From positions 1-5,097 of the forward strand of contig JAHIMN010000242.1 of NCBI GenBank assembly GCA_018896395.1: a DNA stretch of 5,097 nt. Direction: 5' to 3'. This DNA comes from Verrucomicrobiota bacterium. GTDB taxonomy: Bacteria > Verrucomicrobiota > Kiritimatiellia > JAAZAB01. This document shows, in pieces, positions 1 through 5,097 of the stretch. Within the stretch, counting starts at the first letter, position 1, and every line of letters starts with the position of its first letter. Position numbers and translations under genes: made by a program. The notes under the pieces are model-generated. The model did no database searches. It was not told the origin of the DNA and saw nothing but the letters and a program-made list of their open reading frames with translations.

Positions 1-1065
1 CATAATCGCACAGTAGTCATTGATGCCCGCCTGGGCGAACGGGAAAACAAGCAGGTGAACGTAATCCAGGCCCATGGTCTCCGAAACGTACACCTGTATG
101 AGCCGGACGTGGAATGGATTCATATTCGCGACGCCGTGGGCGACCTGGCGGACAAGTTTATCTGCCTGAACCAGGTCTATCCGGACGGGTTCCTGATTCC
201 CAAACGCTTCATCGGGGAGAACATCATTCATCTGCCGACGATTAAAACCCATGTGTTCACCACGACGACGGGCGCCATGAAAAACGCGTTCGGCGGCCTG
301 CTCAACGAGCGGCGCCATTGGACCCACCCGGTGATTCACGAGACCCTGGTGGACTTGCTGAGGATCCAGAAGAAAATACATAGCGGCGTGTTCGCCGTCA
401 TGGACGGCACCTTTGCCGGCGACGGCCCCGGCCCGCGCTGCATGATTCCTTACACCAAGAACGTCATCATGGCCTCGGCCGACCAGGTGGCGATTGATGC
501 CGTGGCGGCCAAGCTGATGGGCTTCAATCCCTTGCGCGATATAAAATTCATCCGCTTAGCCCACGAACAGGGATTAGGCTGCGGCGATCCGCGCGACATT
601 CAGATCGTCGGCGACACGGATGCGGCCGCCGAAAACTGGCATTTTATCGGCCCCTTTCGCAAGATGACCTTTGCCAGCCGCATGCAACATAAGATTTACT
701 GGGGTCCACTGAAGAAACCCTTGGAATGGTCGTTGAAGACCGTGCTGGCCCCCTGGGCCTATATTGCCAGCGTGCTTTATCACGACTTCTTCTGGTATCC
801 CACGCATCAAGCCCTGCTCCAAAAGGCCCTGCAGAGCGATTGGGGCCGGCTGTTCTACAACTGGGAGCAAAAGACGATTCCACCTGAGAACCTGACCGCA
901 CCCGGCTGGCCGGAGGTGGGACCAGCGCCGTCGGCCATTGACCCGCAACATAAGCAGGAAAGCAAGAACCATTACGTTCAAGCCATGAAAATACTGGCCG
1001 AGTGCATCAAGGAAGCGCCGGAGTTTGCCGCACGCCGTAGGCACGTAAAGGCGCGTGGAGCGTAA
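1..1065 (+). CDS. DUF362 domain-containing protein, 5' end outside window
   Basis: The reading frame is open from base 1 to a TAA at 1063-1065, giving 354 visible residues. A GTG at 55 could be called as a start, but the 18 codons before it read as family-like sequence, so the true start lies upstream of the window. Visible DUF362 hallmarks are a KTH motif (residues 82-84), TGAMKNAFGGLL (90-101), MDGTFAGDGPGP (134-145), the SADQVAIDAVAA helix (159-170) and GLGCGD followed by IVGD (about 191-205). The family has no settled biochemical role; members are often fused to or found near 4Fe-4S ferredoxin domains. No Cys-rich ferredoxin motif is visible here. After the core, roughly 140 residues form an unrecognised C-terminal extension rich in Trp, Tyr and Phe (about residues 225-300) with a basic tail. 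That tail (KARGA) is encoded within a 7-bp repeat. The family call is firm; the function is unknown. Confidence 0.88.
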   Translation, partial: HNRTVVIDARLGERENKQVNVIQAHGLRNVHLYEPDVEWIHIRDAVGDLADKFICLNQVYPDGFLIPKRFIGENIIHLPTIKTHVFTTTTGAMKNAFGGLLNERRHWTHPVIHETLVDLLRIQKKIHSGVFAVMDGTFAGDGPGPRCMIPYTKNVIMASADQVAIDAVAAKLMGFNPLRDIKFIRLAHEQGLGCGDPRDIQIVGDTDAAAENWHFIGPFRKMTFASRMQHKIYWGPLKKPLEWSLKTVLAPWAYIASVLYHDFFWYPTHQALLQKALQSDWGRLFYNWEQKTIPPENLTAPGWPEVGPAPSAIDPQHKQESKNHYVQAMKILAECIKEAPEFAARRRHVKARGA

Positions 1066-1081
1066 AGCGTGGAGCGTACTT
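1044..1081 (+). repeat. Degenerate 7-bp tandem repeat (CGTGGAG/CGTAAAG) across the DUF362 stop codon
   Basis: Heptamers read CGTAAAG (1044-1050), a 3-bp interruption, then CGTGGAG (1054-1060), CGTAAAG (1061-1067), CGTGGAG (1068-1074) and CGTACTT (1075-1081). Equivalently, the 12-mer GCGTGGAGCGTA occurs at 1053-1064 and again at 1067-1078. The array encodes the last residues and stop codon of the upstream gene and continues into the gap. Its role is unknown; replication slippage is a sufficient origin. Confidence 0.7.
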
Positions 1082-1136
1082 TGGCCCCGCTCCTGACTGT
1101 TTACTTCGGTTATCTGTCAAAGGGTATCCGCCGTCC

Positions 1137-1171
1137 GTCATCTGTCGTCTGTCATCCGTATCCCGTAATCA
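1137..1171 (+). repeat. Degenerate 7-bp tandem repeat upstream of ygiQ (GTCATCT type)
   Basis: Five consecutive units fill the gap before ygiQ: GTCATCT, GTCGTCT, GTCATCC, GTATCCC and GTAATCA. Less regular units (GGTATCC, GCCGTCC) precede them from about 1123. The array ends about 40 bp before the preferred ygiQ start. It resembles in style the short tandemly repeated heptamers known from cyanobacterial intergenic regions, but no homology is claimed. The rest of the 1066-1211 gap has no convincing promoter or terminator that I can see. Confidence 0.65.
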
Positions 1172-1211
1172 ATCATTGAGACCACTTTGCGTAAATGCTA
1201 CCACATGGTTC

Positions 1212-3074
1212 ATGGCCACAGAAATCAGACCGATCACGGATCCCCGCTGGCGAGTGCAACCGGCTCCGGCCGTTCGCCCGGAATTGCCCTTGCCCATGAC
1301 CCGCAAGGAAATGGACCAGCGCGGCTGGGATGCGTGCGATATCGTCCTCATCACGGGTGATGCTTACGTGGATCACCCGTCGTTCGGCGCGGCGCTCGTC
1401 GGCCGCTGGCTGGCATATCTGGGTTACCGGGTCGGGATCATCGCCCAGCCGGATCCGCTAAACATTGCAACCTTCCGTGAACTGGGCAAACCGCGCCTGT
1501 TCTGGGGCGTCACGGCCGGGAACCTTGACAGCGAACTGGCCAACCTGACCGTCATGCGCAAACTGCGCCGGGACGACCCCTACTCGCCCGGCGGCCGGGC
1601 GGGACGTCGGCCCCGCAACGCCTCGATCGTCTACACCGCCTGCGCGCACCAGGCCTTTAAGGGTATACCCGTTGTGCTGGGCGGCGTGGAAGCCTCCCTG
1701 CGCCGGTTTGCCTATTATGATTATTGGACCGACCGGGTCCGGCGATCTTTACTCTTCGATGCCAAGGCCGATCTCATTGTATACGGCATGGCGGAGCGGG
1801 CCATGGCCGAACTGGCTTGGCACGCGCGGGAAGGGAAACCGTGGCATGGCATCCGGGGGACGTCGGAATGCCTGAACACGATTCCCGATCTTGGCGCCGT
1901 GAAAGAACTCCCTGCTTACGAAGCCGTTGCCGCCCCTACTCCCGATGGCCGCCGCGCGTTCATGGAAATGGCCCGACTGATCGAGGCCGAAACAGACCCT
2001 CAATCCGGCTGCGTTCTGGTTCAGCCGCATGGCAATCGCTGGCTTGTGGCGCATCCCCCGGCGCCGCCGCTGGCAACCGAAGAAATGGATTTAATTTATT
2101 CCCTGCCCTTTACACGCCGGCCACACCCATGTTACGCCAAAGACCGGATTCCGGCTTATGACATGATCAAGGATTCCGTAACCATCCATCGCGGCTGTTA
2201 CGGCGGCTGTGCGTTTTGTGCCATCGGCATGCACCAGGGGACAACCATCAGCTCGCGCAGTCAGGAAAATGTTTTGAGTGAAATCGAGCGCATGACTCGC
2301 ACCCCGGATTTCCATGGCACCTTCAGCGACCTGGGCGGGCCGACCGCCAATATGTACTCCACCGGGTGTCGGCGCGGCCGCTCCCACTGTCGCCGCCGGA
2401 GCTGCCTTTATCCTGATCTTTGTCCAAATTTGCACACCGACCCCGCCGCTTTTACGAAACTGCTTCAGGCCGCCCGGCAGGTTCCAGGCGTCAAACACGT
2501 GTTCGTGTCCAGCGGCATCCGGTACGACCTGGCCCTGGCGGATAAAAGTGAGCTATGGCTGAGGGAATTGATCGCGCACCATATCGGCGGACGACTCAAG
2601 ATCGCCCCTGAGCACATAACCGAGTGTGTATTGCGCGCAATGCGCAAGCCTGCGGCATCCAGTTACTTGCGGTTCCTCCAGCGGTTCCGCGAACTGTGCC
2701 GGGATGCCGGCAAACCGCACGACATTGTGGAATATTTCATCAGCGGCCATCCCGGATGCACGTTAACCGATATGGTTGCGCTGGCGGAATATCTGCGCCA
2801 GGCCCGCATCCAGCCAAGCCAAGTCCAGGATTTTTATCCCGCGCCCCTGACCATGGCCGCCGCCATGTATTACACCGCTCTTGATCCCGAAACGTTTCAA
2901 CCCATTTACGTAGCTCGCACCGACCGCGAAAAGGTCCTCCAACGCGCCTTGCTCCTGTGCCACAAGCCGGAATTTCACCGCAAAGCCCGGGAAGCCCTCC
3001 GCGCTGCCGGGCGCGCGGATTTGATCGGCTGCGGCAAACATTGCCTGGTGCCGCCGGGAAGAGAGAGTGTTTAG
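1212..3074 (+). CDS. ygiQ: YgiQ family radical SAM protein
   Basis: This is a 620-residue member of the YgiQ family of radical S-adenosylmethionine enzymes, which carry a 4Fe-4S cluster. To my knowledge the substrate is unknown. The N-terminal Radical_SAM_N region has GDAYVDHPSFG (residues 49-59) and GGVEASLRRFAYYDYW (157-172). The cluster-binding CxxxCxxC motif lies in RGCYGGCAFC, with Cys329, Cys333 and Cys336. Further family blocks are SDLGGPTANMY (372-382), a four-Cys stretch at 386, 393, 398 and 404 also recalled in E. coli YgiQ, KIAPEH (463-468), FYPAPLTMAAAMYYT (541-555) and a closing LIGCGKHCLVPP near 605-615. The protein ends just after this, without the roughly 100-residue basic tail of E. 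coli YgiQ (about 739 residues). The ATG at 1212 is preferred because it leaves an N-terminus close in length to E. coli YgiQ before PMTRKEMD. An in-frame TTG at 1176 would add 12 unlikely residues. Neither start has a clear Shine-Dalgarno sequence. It is probably transcribed separately from the gene 110-146 bp upstream. Confidence 0.95.
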   Translation: MATEIRPITDPRWRVQPAPAVRPELPLPMTRKEMDQRGWDACDIVLITGDAYVDHPSFGAALVGRWLAYLGYRVGIIAQPDPLNIATFRELGKPRLFWGVTAGNLDSELANLTVMRKLRRDDPYSPGGRAGRRPRNASIVYTACAHQAFKGIPVVLGGVEASLRRFAYYDYWTDRVRRSLLFDAKADLIVYGMAERAMAELAWHAREGKPWHGIRGTSECLNTIPDLGAVKELPAYEAVAAPTPDGRRAFMEMARLIEAETDPQSGCVLVQPHGNRWLVAHPPAPPLATEEMDLIYSLPFTRRPHPCYAKDRIPAYDMIKDSVTIHRGCYGGCAFCAIGMHQGTTISSRSQENVLSEIERMTRTPDFHGTFSDLGGPTANMYSTGCRRGRSHCRRRSCLYPDLCPNLHTDPAAFTKLLQAARQVPGVKHVFVSSGIRYDLALADKSELWLRELIAHHIGGRLKIAPEHITECVLRAMRKPAASSYLRFLQRFRELCRDAGKPHDIVEYFISGHPGCTLTDMVALAEYLRQARIQPSQVQDFYPAPLTMAAAMYYTALDPETFQPIYVARTDREKVLQRALLLCHKPEFHRKAREALRAAGRADLIGCGKHCLVPPGRESV

Positions 3075-3100
3075 TGATCAGTCATCAGAAAACAGTCGGA
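3073..3100 (+). repeat. Degenerate 7-bp tandem repeat overlapping the ygiQ stop codon
   Basis: Starting in the ygiQ TAG codon, the sequence steps in sevens: AGTGATC, AGTCATC, AGAAAAC, AGTCGGA. In a rotated frame the units are GTGATCA and GTCATCA, close to the GTCATCT units before ygiQ and on the same strand. Only two units are well conserved, so the array is short and its boundaries are uncertain. The remainder of the gap to 3177 holds only a weak 5-bp hairpin (3113-3127) and no clear terminator. Confidence 0.5.
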
Positions 3101-3177
3101 CCTGACAGAACGCACGGATTAACCGTGGCGGGAATTGGGGTCCGGCGAATTCAGCGTTCGCGACACCTGAGCGTCTT

Positions 3178-3753
3178 TCATCCTTGCAGGACCTGCCTCA
3201 ACTTGATCAAGGCACGGCCCATGGTAGGGCCGATGCTGTTCATGGAGATCCCGGTCAGCACCGCGATTTCCTTGTATTTTTTTCCCTGCAGAAAGAACAA
3301 CGCGATTAGCGTACGCTCCTTTGGGGTCAAGGTCTCGATGGCTTGATGTAATCGGGCTTCCGGCACGTCCGCAGCGGCGTACGGCACTACGCTGGGTGGC
3401 GATTCTACCGCCGGCTCGTTGCCGTCGAGGGGAACGGTCTCCAGCTTGCGCTTGCGCAACATGTCGATGGTGCGATTACGGGCCAGCACGTGGAGCGTCT
3501 GTAAGAAATACCCATGCTGGAGACACTGGCGCACGATCTTCAAGTCGTTGGCCAGAAGGTTCTGCCAGACATCGGCGACCATATCCTCCACGTCGGCGTT
3601 GCCCGGCGTAAACCCGTAACGGGCGAAGGTGCCGCGGACGATGGCCATGAGGAGCCTGGAATACGTCTCGACCAGCTCGTTCCATGCTTTTTGATCGTAG
3701 CGGAGCAGGCGCTCCAGGAGCTTGCGGGTGGCTGGGTCGTTCGTGGACGTCAT
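3178..3753 (-). CDS. ECF-like sigma-70 family RNA polymerase sigma factor
   Basis: The 191-residue product has the two-domain layout of extracytoplasmic-function sigma factors, which direct RNA polymerase to a dedicated promoter set. Region 2 spans about residues 18-103: helix DQKAWNELVETYSRLL (20-35), the acidic DVEDMVADVWQNLL segment (54-67) expected to contact the core enzyme, and FLQTLHVLARNRTIDMLRKRK (83-103), which recognises and melts the -10 element. A linker of about 30 residues rich in Pro, Val and Ala follows. Region 4 (about 135-189) contains LTPKERTLIALFFLQGKKY and a helix-turn-helix KEIAVLTGISMNSIGPTMGR that should bind the -35 element. Length is typical. The ATG at 3753 is preceded by a weak GAG eight bases upstream. 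The gene has its own predicted promoter and a leader hairpin. No anti-sigma gene follows, because the next gene downstream is the convergent ygiQ. The regulon and inducing signal cannot be read from the sequence. Confidence 0.92.
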   Translation of the reverse strand: MTSTNDPATRKLLERLLRYDQKAWNELVETYSRLLMAIVRGTFARYGFTPGNADVEDMVADVWQNLLANDLKIVRQCLQHGYFLQTLHVLARNRTIDMLRKRKLETVPLDGNEPAVESPPSVVPYAAADVPEARLHQAIETLTPKERTLIALFFLQGKKYKEIAVLTGISMNSIGPTMGRALIKLRQVLQG

Positions 3754-3763
3754 GTCGTTTTCT

Positions 3764-3796
3764 CAAATGACGCGGCGAATATCGCCGCGTCACTTG
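3764..3796 (-). promoter_or_regulatory. Strong inverted repeat / hairpin in the sigma factor leader
   Basis: A perfect 11-bp inverted repeat (arms TGACGCGGCGA and TCGCCGCGTCA, 3-nt loop) occupies 3768-3792. In the minus-strand RNA one G-U pair and three more Watson-Crick pairs extend it to a 15-bp stem over 3764-3796; on the plus strand that G-U position would be an A-C mismatch. The hairpin starts at the predicted transcription start of the sigma gene and ends 10 nt before its ATG, touching the weak GAG. It could be an RNA structure that affects stability or translation, or a DNA operator for a dimeric repressor. A 3' end signal for the CBM9 gene is less likely because no real U tract follows (UUUGAGAAAA). 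A REP-like dispersed palindrome is also possible. Confidence 0.7.
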
Positions 3797-3803
3797 GAAA
3801 TGA

Positions 3804-3831
3804 ATCATACCAGATCGATGCGGGGAGTCAA
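3804..3831 (-). promoter_or_regulatory. Predicted housekeeping-sigma promoter for the ECF sigma gene
   Basis: On the minus strand, TTGACT (3831-3826) matches the -35 consensus at five of six positions. After a 16-bp spacer comes TATGAT (3809-3804), five of six for the -10 element, preceded by TGG, which makes an extended -10. The predicted start of transcription is near 3797, giving a leader of about 44 nt before the ATG at 3753. This suggests the sigma gene is transcribed by the housekeeping holoenzyme independently of the CBM9 gene, whose stop is only 33 bp upstream of the -35 element. Confidence 0.65.
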
Positions 3832-3863
3832 ACGGCGGGGTGTTTTTTCCAGGCGATGAGGGG

Positions 3864-5097
3864 TTACCATTCAAACATGCCGAACTTGTCGGGGCGATGG
3901 AAATTGCGGGACTTGTCGTAAACCTCGAACCAGGTCTGGAGTTGCCAATCCTCAAATTGTCCGCGGAAATTGCGGCAGAAATTGACCGTCCAGCGCGTGC
4001 CCTTGGCAGGGACGCCCCCCACGCGCTCGAACGGGATCAGGATCTCGCAAACCCACTGGCCCGCTGCCTTATCGATGGACGTTTTGATGGTGGCCTGCGT
4101 ATCCCACGGCCGGATTATTTTATTTTGATAGTCTTCGGTTGAAGGTAAGTAAGCCGCCCAATAAGCGCCGCGCGAATTGACGATCATCTGATTGTAATCG
4201 CGCCGGTCGTTGTTGGTATCCAGATAAATTTCGAGCGAGTCGTCCCCCACGATATTGGCTCTACTGTTGTAAGGTACATTGCGGGTGACTTTGGTAATGA
4301 TCTTGTCCGTGTCCGGGTCGGAACAGATGAATGAGATATACAGGCAGGGCTTGCCGCCGGCTTCGGCGCGGCCGATGTAACAATAGGTGGCCGGGTTGGC
4401 CTCGGGTGGCGGATGCCCCGGAGCATGGACGCGGAAGCGGCCGCTTTTCCAGCTCTTGGCGATTTCGCCCTCGGTGACTTTGCCGTCGATCTGGTAGTCG
4501 CCGGGTTTGACCGCTTCCATCGGCACCAAAGATTCACGCATGCGGGCCACCGGCACCTGGAAGCCGCTGGCGGTTTCAAACCGGACGGGGCTGGGCTTGA
4601 AGACCGCCAGGGCTTCCAATCGCTGGGCTTTGTTGCGATCCAGAACACGCGAGTCGGGAATCTGAATTCCATTGCCGGTAGTGGCCGATACTGCCGAGGC
4701 TTTGAGGGCGGCGGGAACGGCTGATTGGATCGTGACCGGTCGCAACTCAGCGGCGGCCATGCCGGCGGCTTCCCTGAGCGTCAGCCGGCGGGCCGGGGCA
4801 GTGGCGGCCAGGCGGATCGGGTCGCGGTTGACCATGCCCGGCTCGCGTTCGATGCCCTTCAATTCAGCCGGGGCCAGGGCGGCGATGGCAGCGGACGCCT
4901 TGGCGAGTTGCGGCGCGGGCGGCGGCGGGGCCGGCAGGGCGTCCACGGTTTTCACCTCCGCGTTGGCATCGGCAACCACGGGCGCCGGCTTGCTGGACAT
5001 GGCGGTTTCGGGTGTCGCGGGCGCGTTGAAGGTTTGGCGTTGAACGTCCTTGAGCGAACGGACGGCGTCCGGCGCCGGCACTTTAATCCGGTCGGCC
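3864..5097 (-). CDS. Protein with C-terminal CBM9-like carbohydrate-binding domain, 5' end outside window
   Basis: The frame is open from the right window edge to a TAA at 3866-3864, giving 410 visible residues. A GTG at 5081 is only an internal candidate start, since codons before it remain open. Roughly the first 190 visible residues are rich in Ala and Pro, including PAPPPPAPQLA, and resemble a flexible linker or disordered region; I recognise no domain there. From about residue 198 to the end the sequence follows the CBM9/DOMON-like pattern: IDGKVTEGEIAKSW, a CYIGRAEAGGKPCLYISFIC strand pair, DDSLEIYLDTNNDRRDYNQ, WVCEILIPFERVG, GTRWTVNFCRNFRG and the terminal FHRPDKFGMFEW. Such domains bind sugars or glycans and usually occur in exported or envelope proteins, but any signal peptide or catalytic domain would lie in the unseen N-terminal part. 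It lies 110 bp upstream of, and co-directional with, the sigma gene. The domain call is fairly sure; the overall function is unknown. Confidence 0.75.
   Translation of the reverse strand, partial: ADRIKVPAPDAVRSLKDVQRQTFNAPATPETAMSSKPAPVVADANAEVKTVDALPAPPPPAPQLAKASAAIAALAPAELKGIEREPGMVNRDPIRLAATAPARRLTLREAAGMAAAELRPVTIQSAVPAALKASAVSATTGNGIQIPDSRVLDRNKAQRLEALAVFKPSPVRFETASGFQVPVARMRESLVPMEAVKPGDYQIDGKVTEGEIAKSWKSGRFRVHAPGHPPPEANPATYCYIGRAEAGGKPCLYISFICSDPDTDKIITKVTRNVPYNSRANIVGDDSLEIYLDTNNDRRDYNQMIVNSRGAYWAAYLPSTEDYQNKIIRPWDTQATIKTSIDKAAGQWVCEILIPFERVGGVPAKGTRWTVNFCRNFRGQFEDWQLQTWFEVYDKSRNFHRPDKFGMFEW

Noticed and set aside
55..57. GTG as start codon of the DUF362 gene
   Set aside because: The frame is open to base 1 with plausible protein sequence, and the conserved family N-terminus is missing, so the start must lie outside the window.
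574..1044. 156-codon minus-strand open frame opposite the DUF362 gene
   Set aside because: It is antisense to a clearly coding frame, with no motif or ribosome-binding site to support it.
1137..1171. Possible CRISPR array
   Set aside because: Units are 7 bp and contiguous, with no spacers and no cas genes nearby; this is a short tandem repeat.
1176..1178. TTG as start codon of ygiQ
   Set aside because: It adds 12 residues without family similarity, has no Shine-Dalgarno sequence and sits next to the repeat array; the ATG at 1212 fits the E. coli N-terminus length better.
1724..2161. 145-codon plus-strand open frame inside ygiQ
   Set aside because: It overlaps conserved ygiQ coding sequence in another frame and its translation is rich in Arg, Gly and Pro with no recognisable domain; it is a shadow of high-GC coding.
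3113..3127. Hairpin CACGG-ATTAA-CCGTG between ygiQ and the sigma gene, as a bidirectional terminator
   Set aside because: The stem is only 5 bp and neither strand has a T tract after it; it could arise by chance.
3843..3848. Run of six T on the plus strand as a terminator
   Set aside because: No stem precedes it on that strand and no plus-strand gene ends there.
3476..3955. 159-codon minus-strand open frame overlapping the sigma gene, its promoter and the end of the CBM9 gene
   Set aside because: It crosses two recognised genes in another frame, and its translation has no family features.

Overview
The window (about 58-60% GC by eye) is ordinary-looking bacterial chromosome with four protein genes, two of them cut by the window edges. 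The plus strand carries the 3' part of a DUF362-family gene (1-1065) followed by a complete YgiQ-type radical SAM gene (1212-3074). The minus strand carries a complete ECF-like sigma-70 factor gene (3178-3753) and, upstream of it in the same direction, the 3' part of a gene whose product ends in a CBM9-like carbohydrate-binding domain (3864-5097). ygiQ and the sigma gene converge on a 103-bp gap.

I found no tRNA, rRNA, CRISPR array, transposase or integrase, and no gene-free stretch longer than about 150 bases. The most informative non-coding region is the 110-bp gap between the CBM9 gene and the sigma gene. It holds a near-consensus promoter (TTGACT, 16-bp spacer, extended -10 TGGTATGAT) reading into the sigma gene. 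Directly downstream, where transcription should begin, lies a perfect 11-bp inverted repeat that extends to a 15-bp stem in the minus-strand RNA. The sigma transcript would therefore begin with a strong hairpin that ends at the ribosome-binding region.

The plus-strand gaps contain short degenerate arrays with a 7-bp period. A GTCATCT-like array lies just before ygiQ and a related GTSATCA-like array starts in its stop codon. A different heptamer (CGTGGAG/CGTAAAG) runs through the stop codon of the DUF362 gene.

The source is probably an environmental bacterium. The CBM9-like domain, the ECF sigma style, weak Shine-Dalgarno signals and heptamer-rich gaps would suit the PVC group (Kiritimatiellota, Verrucomicrobiota, Lentisphaerota) or a similar lineage, but this is a low-confidence inference. 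The genes do not form an obvious pathway. ygiQ and the DUF362 gene look like independent Fe-S or redox-associated family members of unknown role. The sigma factor could control cell-envelope or polysaccharide functions, given its CBM9 neighbour, but it has its own promoter. I see no clear novel system; the sigma leader hairpin is the best lead.
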